Shown here piece by piece: positions 33,655 through 44,457 of a stretch of DNA of 64,000 nt. The stretch lies in the NCBI GenBank assembly GCA_020736575.1, contig JAGPYM010000021.1, positions 434,001 to 498,000 on the forward strand. The letters run 5' to 3'. The notes beneath the pieces are model-generated. The model worked only from the letters and a program-made list of their open reading frames with translations, did no database searches and was not told the DNA's origin. Source of the DNA: Thelonectria olida (lineage: Eukaryota > Ascomycota > Sordariomycetes > Hypocreales > Nectriaceae). Every line of letters starts with the position of its first letter. Position 1 is the first letter of the stretch. Made by a program: the position numbers and the translations under genes.

Positions 33655-33790
33655 TGCATACGCTCACGAGTTTATTACAATAAATAATTAATATATTATT
33701 TAAATATATAATATTTTATTCACAATTATATTATTATTGAAAATAATTCTATACACCTAGAAGCTATTAGAACTTTTATACACCTATTAT
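33655..33790. other. AT-rich, RIP-like patch
   Basis: Nearly pure A/T over about 100 bases with TTATTA and ATATAT runs, directly between the aminotransferase relic and the STAND gene. Confidence 0.6.
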
Positions 33791-34067
33791 AGATACCTAA
33801 ATAGAATAGGGCACCCCACCCATAGCTTGCTCTTACATACCTGTGATACCTCACACCATCAAATTGCATAGCCAGGTCGCCTGCACACAAGGCAGACGGT
33901 CGCTGCACCGCCTCGTTAGGCGATTCAGAAGGCACACTTGGCCACAAGCTGACACTGAATATTCGCCGCTTTAACAGCTCACCCCGCACGCAAGTTACAC
34001 TTTTCGTTCCTCCGTCGCCCAATCGACCAGATGGCCATCGCAATTCCCAACCAGGGCATTGGTGAAG

Positions 34068-37067
34068 ATGGACCCCTTCAGTATCACTGCGGGCATCATC
34101 GCCTTCGTGCAAATGGCCGACAGAGTGATCGGGCTTTGTAAACAGTACCTGGAAACCGTACGCGATGCCCCATCGGATCTGCGAGTCATCCTCATCGAAG
34201 TCTCGACAGTCAAGACCCTTCTGGACAACGTGCTTTTCCTCAGTTCCTGCCGCCAATCGCCAGCCACATTGTCTCATCTAGCTGGAAAGGAAGGCCCTAT
34301 TGAAGGGTGTCGCAGGGCAGTATTTGAAATTGAACACCTTTTGCCGACCAACCACACCACCGCAGCAAACACATCAAACTCCATTGCACAACTTTTGAAG
34401 CCTACCTTGACATCTTTAGCTTGGCCCACGAAAGAAGCCAAGGCCAGGAAACTATTGGCACAGGTTTCACAGTACAAGAACACCATCAACTTGGCGCTCA
34501 CAGTAGAGTCTAGGTAAGCATTAGTCTCTGGGATTATCTTGAACGGTCCGAAAGCTAGTTCTAACGTCTCGAAGCCGCGATATCAGAGAAATTAAGGACA
34601 AAGCGACCCAAATACACACAGAGCTTTCAGGTGAGCGGTGATTCCTGCAATGGCCTGGCTCGAGTAGCTAGAAATCCAGACGAACTGATAGGACCTATCT
34701 CAAGAACTTCAACGAAACGCGGTTTATAGATGGCTTCAGTCTACGGACCCCTCGTCTCTGCATCATCAAGCATGCAAACTGTACGAGTCTGGAACTGGGG
34801 ACTGGATATTCCGTTGCGCTGAGTGGAAATCCTGGACCCAAGGAATTAATCGCTGCATTTGGATATACGGAGTGCCCGGTGCTGGGAAAACAATCTTGGC
34901 ATCCCGTGTCGTCGAGAATCTTCTGGAGTCCCATTGCAACGGAGCGGTTGCGAGCAAGAACACAGCTCACGTCTATTACTACTGCCATTTCGGTCATAAT
35001 CAGAACGAAGCAACGCCGTTTCTAAAATGGACCCTGAACCAGCTCTGTCGGCAAGCCGATCTTGTCCCGCCTCCACTACATGACCTCTACAAAAGCGGAG
35101 GTGAGCCAAGTCTTGCCGGTCTCCTGAAAGCACTCGAAGCGATTGCGATGGCTTTCGACACCATCTACGTCGTCATTGACGCCATGGATGAAAGTGTCTC
35201 AAGAGGCGATTTGCTCGTAATAGTTCGAGATCTCGTCACGGACGCAAGATTCCGGAAATTCCGTGTTCTCGCCACTAGCAGAGAGTACCTTGACATTGAG
35301 GCAACTATGTCAAACATTTCCACATCCATATCAATGAGGAATCCATTTCTAGACGAGGACATAAGACTGTACGTTCAATCACAGCTACGTGCTCACCCAA
35401 AGCTCAAGAAATGGCCACATCTCCTTCAAGATGAAGTTTTGCAGGCTCTAGCCAATAAGGCGAAAGGAATGTAAGTGCAGCTTAAACTATGATGTCTTTT
35501 ATGTAATGCTCATCACCAGAAGCGTAGGTTCCGCTGGGTAGCATGCCAGTTGTACGTCTTGCAGCGTTTGAGGCCTGAAATCAATACGATCAAGCACGCC
35601 CTAGCCAACCTTCCCGAGACACTTGATAAGACCTACGAGAGAATCTTTCTCCAGATTCCCAGTGAAGGCAGGGCTTTCGTTCACTACGCACTCAAGTGGA
35701 TTTACTGGCATGGACAGGTTTACCCTAAAGAGCCACTGGCCTGCAAAGTTCTCCTAGAAGCTCTTGAGACAACCCTCGCCGAACAAGATCCTTTTTGCAG
35801 CTACTATGACTACGATGAAGAAATGCTCCGGGAGTTCTGCGGCTGCTTGATCACTATAACGCAAGACGCGGAAGGCAGGGCCTGTGTTTGTTTTGCTCAT
35901 TATACCGTTTTGGAATTCTTATTATCCCCCCGAATGCAGGGCGGCCCCGTCTGCTTCTTCGCCATTGATCAGGATCCCACCAACCTGGAGCTCACAAAGG
36001 TCCTGATGCGTCACACCTTCAACTGCGTCGGTGACGCTTCCGACCCTAGGACAGATTTGCCCAGCGCGAAGCGCCTTGACTTGGGTATCTATCCGGTACT
36101 GGAAACTTTCCGCATCTACTCCATGGTGTCGTCGGTTTTTAGTATTGGCAAATGGGGTTCAAAGATTTCGCAACACGACGAGATGCTGATCCTAATATTT
36201 ACCCTCTTTGATCCAACAAGACCGCATTTTCCGCATCTTTGCACACTTGCGCAACGGACGAAAGGATTCTTCCATTTCCTCCATCGGGTGGGGTTTAAAT
36301 CGCAGTTGAATTTCTGGTATCTCCCGTGGGACAAAGCGCCGGCCGACTACAGACTCTGTATACTCTTTAGCTCGCTCTGGACGGATTCGAGTTTTCAGCT
36401 CCCCAGAAAGCTCTTGAAAGAAGCAATCATGGAGGGTGTTCTGGAGCTGCAGTTGGGCGTCGAGGTTTTCCCCATTCGAGACCTGGTTTGGAGGAGACTA
36501 GGTCGACCTGCAACGAACTTCCAAGGATCTATTGTTGATCTATGTGGACAGTTTGCCATGGTTAACAGCGAACCATTCAGCTTCCTGGTCGACTTTGCAG
36601 GTGGATATTTTGACCCTTCAAGCGCTCTGCTGTCTTTCATCAACTCTCATGACCACACCGAATGCGTCAAGCGCTGCTTCTGTCCGATACAAAGACTGCT
36701 AGAGCTAGGGGCCAACCCGATCATTCCCGGATACAAAGCCGGGCCCCTGCAAGTCGCTGTGAATAGACAGGATTTAACGGCAGTCAGAATGCTACTCGAG
36801 GCAGGGGCTGACAGCAATTATACCGGCGAGATCAATGGTATCGAATGGGACAGCATTGGTTATCTCAGCCAAGAGAATGATTTATGGGGCAGAAGCCCTC
36901 TGCATATTAACCGAAATGATGAGAAACGGATAGGTCGGGGTAGAGCGGATGATATTGATGAAATTCTCCTTCGGTATGGGGCCAGAGAATTTGTAACTCC
37001 GGAGAAATTAGCGGCAGCAGCGGCAGAGTTGTGTAGCGATGATAGCGAATATGACGAGCCTGCCTGA
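34068..37067 (+). CDS. STAND NTPase (NACHT) with ankyrin repeats, NOD-like receptor type
   Basis: Exons 34068-34513, 34575-34630, 34705-35470 and 35528-37067 join to 935 residues. The N-terminal domain (1-150, start MDPFSITAGIIA) is the fungal helical domain found before NACHT in heterokaryon-incompatibility-type receptors. The NACHT domain has Walker A GVPGAGKT at 223-230, Walker B IYVVIDAMDE at 321-330, and a sensor-like VLATSRE near 360. A winged-helix-like part with LPETLDKTYERIFLQI follows, then about 400 helical residues. At the C-terminus at least two ankyrin-like units occur (IQRLLELGANP, PLQVAVNRQDLTAVRMLLEAGAD), then ILLRYGAR and an acidic tail. Such proteins sense non-self or damage and can trigger regulated cell death. 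No downstream effector gene is adjacent. The second intron uses a CTCAAG acceptor chosen to keep the frame. Confidence 0.9.
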
Positions 37068-37402
37068 TCGCGTCTTCCGTCAGGTCTAGGCTCATCCCGG
37101 AGGGCCTTATATGTGTGACGAGCCCATGAAAATTGATATCCTCGATGAGCTGCATCTCTTCCGCAACTTTGATAGACTTAGATAACTCATCGAAATACCT
37201 CCTGATTCATTGCAACCTCCGGTCAGACTCTTGTCTTTCATTATTGCTAAGTTTCTTGCGAGACATATCAGGGGAGTGCGGGTAAGCTCAGGAGAGGATA
37301 CACGGATTAAGTTTTACGGCATCACTCAGTAATCTCTTCTGATTAACGGATCCTTCATTCGCGTGATAAAGGAAAAGATAGAACCATCGGCGTCTATTAA
37401 CC

Positions 37403-39986
37403 CTAAATGACAAGCTGTGCTGTGCAGCCTCCCACTTCCACCATGTACGATCCCGCTTCCACTGTCCACGCCTTCTCGCTCTCGTCCCAATAACTACACG
37501 CAGCACCCACATCCATCTCAAGTGTGATGCTCCGAGACTGGTTAGGCTCAAGCAGTACCTTTGTAAACCCCTTCAGTTCTCTTCGTGGCCTCCAAACGCG
37601 ACTGTTCTCGGGCGCGCAGACGAAGACTTGGACGACCTCGGAGCCAGCCACTCGCCCAGTGTTCTTCACCGACACGCCGACTCTCAGAGTTGGGGCCGAC
37701 GAGGTATTATCAACGCTAACCTGCAAGTCGCTGTAACCAAACGAAGTGTAAGACAGTCCATGTCCAAACGGCCAGCGAACCTGCGACTCTCGATCTGGGG
37801 CCCGATATCCGACCGCTAGACCCTCCGTGTATCGAATCTCTGTGTCCCCATTATCCCTCTTCTTCGCCGGGAAGTGAGGGAAGCTCGGCCAATCCTCCAG
37901 GGCCTTGAACCACGTCGTCGCCAACCGCCCGCTTGGATTGACTTTACCGGTTAAGATATCGACCACGGCTTGGGGGCCTTCTTGTCCGGGGAAGTGCATG
38001 TTGACCACGGCATCAACTTCGTCCACGAAACTGCCGACATCGATGGGATTTCCGCAGTGGAGAAGAACGATTGTCTTCTTAGACGCAGCGGCGACGGCTT
38101 TGATCAAAGACACTTGATTCTCGGGCAAGGAAATCTTGTCAAGGTCGAAGCCCTCCGACTCATGTTGCTCATTGCGGCCGGCATAAATCAGACTCACGTC
38201 AGCCTTCGATGCAATATCGACTGCCTCGCTGATCACTTGTTTCTCGGAATATTCTTCTTCGAAGCACAATGTCAGCCCGTATGGAGTTGGTTCTCCGATC
38301 ATGGGCTTGCGTGATCGCATCGCCACGTTGACCTGGTACTCCTTTCCGGCCTCCATCTGCATTTCAAGTCGCGACTCGTATAGAATGGGACGGAACAAAA
38401 ACTCCTCGGTGGTAATTGACGGCTCGTCACCGCTTAAAACCAGAACATCATCGACCTTCACGGTGACAGCGCCCGAGTGGCGAACAGCAAGGACGTGTTT
38501 TCCACTGGTTTCAGGAGCGAGCGTCGTCGACACCTCGACCTGAGATCCAGGCATTTTCAGGCCAGGCTTGTAGTCGCCGAGCATAAAGACCATGGCCGAG
38601 TCTGAGAACTCCTCCAGCAAAGGTTCTGTTGAGTCGTCGTTGCGATAGACGACATCCACGCCGTGTTGACCGTTCTTAGCCTTGAGACGACTTGGAGGCG
38701 CCATGGGAACGATGACTCGTGTCCGCACTCCTGATGCATATTGCACAAGTTCGGGGCGAGGATGGACCTCCCGTAATAACTCATGCGGAACCTGGCGATA
38801 CTGAGGCTTGCAAGATGCACTCCCGCCACCCGTGACAACGGGGCGTTGGGCATACTCACCAATAACGGCAAGCTTTGGTGAACCGGCCATATTCAATGGT
38901 AAAGTATTTTCGAGGTTCTTGAGCAAAACGACGCCTTGACGCGCCAGATCGCGGGCCACGGCGTTGGTCTCTGGCACAATCTCAGACGACTCCTCTCCTT
39001 CTCCATGGGAAGGTCTCGTCTTATTCCGGAGTTCGAGTAGTTTTTCAACGCGGCTATTAATAACCTGCTCGTCCAATTCGCCGCTTTGCACTGCCTTTAG
39101 GAGTTTTTGCCCGCGGAAAATCGGGAATGGCATTTCCAAGTCGAGGCCTGCTTGGACTGCAGGGATTGTGGAACGAGTGCCAAACCAGTCTGATATGGTG
39201 GCGCCTTCAAATTTCCATTCTTTACGGAGGATTTCTGTGAGAAGTTGGCTGTTCTCAGAACAAAATGTGCCGTTAACTTTGTTGTACCTTGCAAAGTAGT
39301 CAGTATCGAGTCGCATCGAGGAGAAGAAGCGAGTCAACTCACGCAGCCATAACGCCCACAGGTTTGGACCGTTGCAAAAGTATCTGCCAAGCAGCGAGAT
39401 ACACCTCCCTCAAGGTGCGGCTATCCGGAGACTCGGCCACATTGTACTGATGTCGGAAGGTCTCCGAGTCGTTGCAAACAAAATGCTTCGGACACGCGCC
39501 AACTCCTTTGCTCTGGATGCCATTGACGATGGCGGCACCCAGCTGGCCCGACAGGAGCGGATCTTCGCTAAAGCATTCAAAGTTCCGGCCGGCACGAGGG
39601 TCTCTGTGGATGTTGATGGTCGGTCCCAGAACAATTTGCGCGTGTTTGAAGCGCGCCTGGTCGGCGATTTGCTGTCCCATGCGCCCGAGAAGCTCGACGT
39701 TCCATGTCGACGCGAGACAGGCGGTATTTGGGAAACAAGCCGTAGTCAGTTCTCCGTGGAAGTCGATTGGCCTGATACCGTTGATGGAGTCAGCAGTCTG
39801 GTAGGGAAATCAGTTAGCATGTGGCCATCCGTTCAAGTGAGGCTTCAGACAAGGACGTACCGCCAAGGGAGGGATGCTAAGACGAGGTACTCCTGGTGTA
39901 GAACGAAAGTCTCGACCGGAGAGCAGACTAATCTTTTCCTCAAGAGACAATGAGCCCAAGTGGGAGCGAAAGTCAACTTCTGTCAT
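37403..39986 (-). CDS. GH3 beta-glucosidase with PA14 domain
   Basis: Hydrolyses terminal beta-glucosides (cellobiose or plant glycosides). Exons 39986-39861, 39797-39343 and 39287-37403 give 821 residues, the normal size for PA14-containing GH3 enzymes. The catalytic TIM-barrel half has GRNFECFSEDP (112-122), the substrate-binding KHF (146-148) and the nucleophile D227 in TISDW. The second alpha/beta domain begins near residue 290 (VLLKN), is interrupted by a PA14 insert at about 400-545 and resumes with MHFPGQEG near 600. A fibronectin-III-like domain ends the protein (SGSEVVQVFV-like region near 765). No signal peptide is present (start MTEVDFRSHLG), so the enzyme is probably intracellular and acts on imported glycosides. 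A sugar porter is encoded in tandem 788 bases upstream on the same strand. The promoter holds CCG-N11-CGG. Confidence 0.95.
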
Positions 39987-40193
39987 GGTGTGAATGCAAA
40001 GTCAATCTTGCCCGGTATGAAAGAGGTAATTGGTGGCTGGGCGAATTTGTCAAGCATCACTATTCCACGATCGAAGTTCGTCTCGGGTTATATCTAGACG
40101 AAGTCTCTATACAGTTGCACCGATAAACGCTGTATAGTCCCGAAAGGATCTGCCGGCTCGTCGCAATCTTGGTCGCGATCTGGGCATCCGGCA

Positions 40194-40248
40194 ATTCCGG
40201 ACGCCAACCCCGGAATATGAAGTGTCACTTGGCCCAATATCCCGGAAT
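40194..40248. promoter_or_regulatory. Inverted repeat ATTCCGG-N9-CCGGAAT plus third copy
   Basis: ATTCCGG at 40194-40200 and CCGGAAT at 40210-40216 form a perfect 7-bp inverted repeat, equal to CCG-N11-CGG. A third CCGGAAT lies at 40242-40248. The group is 208-262 bases before the beta-glucosidase start. Paired CCG/CGG triplets are typical Zn2Cys6 operators, so this may be the binding site of a glycoside-responsive regulator. Confidence 0.45.
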
Positions 40249-40774
40249 CTCCGTGCGGCACAGGGCGACTGAGATGTCCCGTTTCCCGAGAGAACCAGCT
40301 TCTCTAGCGTCTCTGTCATCATTGGCCTGCGTTCACGCCCAATAACTACATACTGACTTATGGGATACAACGTATTTCAATCAGCGCGGATCGGATAAGT
40401 GCCGCGCACCGAGAAGATATCACAGAGTCTTCCACAAATCCAATTGGCCCGAAGAGACCTTCACCCTTTGGAATTAGTATGTCACTGGGAAATGGGGAAC
40501 AGATATTTTAGAGAGGAAGGCCACGTATGGTCTACGTAGGTATTACTGCCTTCCGCCTCGATCATGATGGGAGAACCCAATATTTCATGTAATAGTAGTT
40601 CTTGAATGGACAGTGGTGAATTGAGGACAGCAGCCAAAGATGTCATTTTGAATGAAAGAAAACATCATGCAACAATATGGTTTGAAGAAAACTATGACTA
40701 AACGGTCGTCTTTGACATGCTATGAGTACAAGCTCAAGAACACGCATACCGCAATGTATCACCTAATTCCCACC

Positions 40775-42478
40775 CTAATTCTCACCACTCGCGCGTCGCT
40801 GGTGCAAAGCTCGCTGAAACTCACGAGGCTTTACCTTGTCAGTATACAGCTCATCAATCTCCTCAGCCGTGAGATTCGTAGTGTCAGGCACCAAGATCCA
40901 AGCCCCAGCGATGAGAAGAACACTGCATCCCGCCCACACGAAACCAGTTCGGATGCCCAAGTTACCCGAGTCAACGTTGTACATGTACGGAACGATGAAG
41001 CTGGTGATCCATGCAGACACGGCTTGCGCAATCGTGCCCAGCGACAGACTCTTGCCGCGGAGGCGGTAACTGGAGACCTCGGCTGCAATGGGCCAGCCCA
41101 TTCCTTGAAAGATACTCGTCTGGAGCGAGATAAGAACATTCATCAGCACGGCGCTACCCCAAAGTCCACTCTTTCCCGGGGCGTAGTACAGCGCGCCAAT
41201 GACGATCATGAGCAGCGTGTTCAAGACGCAACCGCAGAGGAACGCGTTGTGTCGTCTGAACTTTCCAGCAACGACCCAACTTCCCAAGACGATAACAATT
41301 GCCAGGCCGAACCCGCCGATGCCAATGTCGAACACGTGAACGGCGGGCAATCCGGCAGTGACCAGGATGAGAATGTTCTGCGTGAGAAACGCAGCTCCTG
41401 CAATGTTGACGGCGCAGTAGATGAAGACAATCGTCATGGTCCTCTTGAAGTCAGTGCCCTTGAAGCAGTCCAGGTAGCTTCCTGACTGGAGCTGGGCGTC
41501 CGCCTGTTCCTCGCGAGTCGTCTTTACCAGGAGAGCCAAGCGATCACCAGCTGACTCGGAGTCGTAGATCCTAGCCAGTGCCTTTTCAGCTGCCGCGAAG
41601 CGCTGCTTCATGACCAGAAAGTTGGGCGACTCGGGGACGAGAAGAAACAGCAGCGTGGTGAGACCTCCAACAGCCCACTGCACGGCAAAGACGGTTCTGA
41701 AAGCCGATTCTCCGATCTCGGGGACAAAGATGCGGACCACTCCAAGAGCAATCGCGAACATGGTCACCGTGAACAAGACGATGCCCTGCTGAATCGGTGC
41801 CCTCAACTTCAGAGGTGCGATTTCAGAAGCGTAAGTAACGCCAACAGCCATCGAGGCGCCAATTCCAAAGCCGTTGATCATTTTTCCAGCGAGCAAGACC
41901 CCTCGGTGTTTTGCCGTGTATTGAACGGCTGTGCCGGCGATTGTCAAGGCGGACAGGCCGCTGCCGACATATGTTCGTCCGAAGTGATCCATGAGGAAGC
42001 CGGCGGAAAGGGCACCGATTGCCTGTGCCAGGCTGGACATTGCGCTCCAGAGACTGCTGTATGTAAGTCAAGTGAGCCCAGCATATAGGAAGAGCATAAC
42101 TCACGAGGTCCAGATGGAAGGGAGATAGGGGCCGTCAGGACCGACGTTGCCGAAATAGAGGAAGAACGAGGGCATGGATAACGACGCGGTATTGGCGATA
42201 CTATCGTATCCGAACATCATGGCTGCCGAGAAGGCGACACTACCTGTTTGTTGTTAGAAAGGCGTCCAATGTGACTACTGCTCTCGATAGGAAGCCATAC
42301 TGAACATGACAGACTTCCAGAAGCGTCGCGTGGCTTCCAAAACAGTGAGATGTCGTTCATCTTCCTGAATCGCGTTTCCCTTCTTTGCTGCATCTTCGGA
42401 GAAGCCAAGCTTGCCAACCGTGCTGGCGGTCTCTACATGAAGGCAATGGTCTGTCTTGTCTTGGTCGTTTGACGCCAT
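40775..42478 (-). CDS. MFS sugar porter (alpha/beta-glucoside or hexose transporter)
   Basis: Exons 42478-42301, 42243-42105 and 42056-40775 join in frame to 532 residues. The cytoplasmic N-terminus is followed by helix 1 with FSAAMMFGYD (64-73), loop 2-3 DHFGRT (129-134), the helix-5 start GKMINGFGIGA and the loop after helix 6 VPESPNFL (246-253), the PESPR-like signature of sugar porters. Later come helix 7 (TQNILILV) and a C-terminal VPDTTNLTAEEIDELY that corresponds to the PET(K/R)G region of the family. The sequence type is closest to fungal maltose/alpha-glucoside (MAL-type) and cellodextrin permeases. It probably imports a glycoside or oligosaccharide by proton symport for the GH3 enzyme encoded immediately downstream on the same strand. 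Introns are 48-57 nt with good branch sites. Confidence 0.93.
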
Positions 42479-43365
42479 GTTGATTCAGACGCGACCCCAG
42501 TAAATCGGAAGAGGACGTTGGAAAGGGGGGAAACTTCGAGCTGGGTTTAAGCACCAAAGTAACCCTTGGGAATTTTTGGGACGTGTGAGAACCACAATTA
42601 CAAGGTATCAATGGTTGGCGAGCAGTCAATCTTTGCGATGACAACAAAGCGAAACTAGGTCTCTGATGAGATTTATACACCGACTGCCTGACATTGCTCA
42701 CCGGCACAATATCTAGACGCGGCAACGACCCCATACTAAAGTCGGCTAGCATTTCTAAAAGAAGCAAAGATCCGGGGGAGTTGCACCGAGGCCTCGCGTC
42801 AAAACTGTGCCTCCTGAAGACGCAGGTCAAGACGTGTCCGGGAATTCCGGGGCCCCATCTGCTCCCTCAGACACAAGATCGACTCTTGGCAGGGGATCTC
42901 CGGAAAGCTACGGCTAACTCTTCAAGGACCAACCAGCTGCTATCATACCTATAACCCCATGGGGTTGAAGACATGGGACGCTTCGGGCTCTTCCGATCTC
43001 TAACCACGGTTTCAGCTGCGATATCACTAAGCCACTCGGTATATCTCAGGCCGATATAAATAATGATTATCTAACCAATAAATCCAAGTAGTCTATTGGA
43101 TTACAAATGACTAAAACTCAGTCACGGGGACCAGCCGTATTCTACGCCCCCCATATACCCTAAGCGTAACTCCAGTTGTCGCGCCAAACTTCCATCCAGA
43201 CCTGGCCACCGAGGGGAAGATTCCTGAGGGAGTTCGACTGTTCCTAAAGAAGGTTCTGGCAGCCTCTTGGACCAGTCACCCCTTTCATTCATTTGCCAGA
43301 CCCCGCTACCGGGGCGAGGTTCAATCAAAAAAATTCATACCACGAATCAAGCATCTCGCCATGTT
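42479..43365. other. Intergenic
   Basis: Promoter side of the sugar-porter gene and 3' region of the next minus-strand gene. No further gene seen. Confidence 0.5.
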
Positions 43366-44142
43366 CTATGTGGACGTATAGGCTGTCCCATCCCGTAGTT
43401 TGAAGCTTGCTCCTGATGTTAGGAGAACCTCATCCCACTTGCTCTCGTCGGAGTCATAGTCAACACAGATATAGACGGTTATTGGATTCATCTCGCGGTC
43501 TTGCGAATAGCCCAGTCTGAAGAGCCCCAACTGGTTCATATATGAGCGGGTTGCTTCAAACGCCTCTAGGCGTTCGCGGACAAGTTTCTTAATTCCAGGC
43601 CAGCCTTTCTCCAAGTCTGGCATATGCTCGACTCCACCAAGGTATTTCTTCATCGTTCGTTCGGGTGCAAGCATCTCCACGTGTAGGGTTGGGCCCGAGT
43701 CCTTGGAATCTTGGAAGGTGTTGTTGATGACGGTCATGATTTCAAGAGCTGCTTGTGGCCATACCGGGCTGGCATTTTCAACCCATTTGGTGACGACCAT
43801 GAGAGTTGGGATGAGTCCCCTCATTTGGAAGGGACAGCTGCGGTGTTTGATTGCTACATCGGTCTCGTCGTCAAGCAGCTGAAGTCGGTCCAGAATCTCG
43901 TTGGTTTGGCGTATAATGGGGATTCTGTGTCGTCCGATGTGTTCGGGGAGGTCACCGGAGGTGTCAACTGGAAAGGTTGGAGATAGGGCAAAGAGACGCG
44001 GTATTCCACTGGGGGGACCCGGCCGACTGCGCGGCACCACTCTGATAGGGGCATGATTGGTGGAGGTTGGGTGTGTTCCATGGTTGACTAGTTTTCGGCC
44101 GAGACGGATGTTGGATGAGTTGGTTGTCTGGCGGTTGATCAT
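43366..44142 (-). CDS. Uncharacterised fungal protein (258 aa)
   Basis: Single-exon, soluble protein with no signal peptide or membrane helix. The N-terminal 60 residues are Pro/Arg/Ser-rich and probably disordered. From about residue 75 the sequence is regular alpha/beta: RQTNEILDRLQLL, LIPTLMVVTKW, a central LEIMTVINNTF, KGWPGIKKLVRERLEAFEA (written in part), then LGLFRLGYS and NPITVYICVDYDSDESKWDEV near the end. The WPxIKxLVRERLExFEATR and NPxTVYxxxDxxSDE patterns resemble a protein family repeated in plant-associated ascomycetes that has no assigned role; that recognition is from memory. The coding frame is intact and base use matches neighbouring genes. Confidence 0.7.
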   Translation of the reverse strand: MINRQTTNSSNIRLGRKLVNHGTHPTSTNHAPIRVVPRSRPGPPSGIPRLFALSPTFPVDTSGDLPEHIGRHRIPIIRQTNEILDRLQLLDDETDVAIKHRSCPFQMRGLIPTLMVVTKWVENASPVWPQAALEIMTVINNTFQDSKDSGPTLHVEMLAPERTMKKYLGGVEHMPDLEKGWPGIKKLVRERLEAFEATRSYMNQLGLFRLGYSQDREMNPITVYICVDYDSDESKWDEVLLTSGASFKLRDGTAYTST

Positions 44143-44457
44143 TGATGTTGTTCTGCGTCACTTCAGTCTTTTAAGTAGGCGAGTTTTTAACCTTTCTTTC
44201 TTTTTCCACCCGACCAAACAAGAGACAGTTTTCCCAAGATGATTCCAACACGGCGTACAGTAAGTTGGGTTGTTTAGGCAGTCAGAATATCGCTGGCTAC
44301 ACATTTAGTGTCACCCGGACGTATCAACTACACGGCAGGTATAGGCAATGAGATCTATTAAAGCCAATACAACAAAATCACTATGGTATCACGTACATTA
44401 ATTCCATAACCCGTCCCTCCGATCAATTCTGCATCCTCGTTGGGTGCCCGTTTGCTC

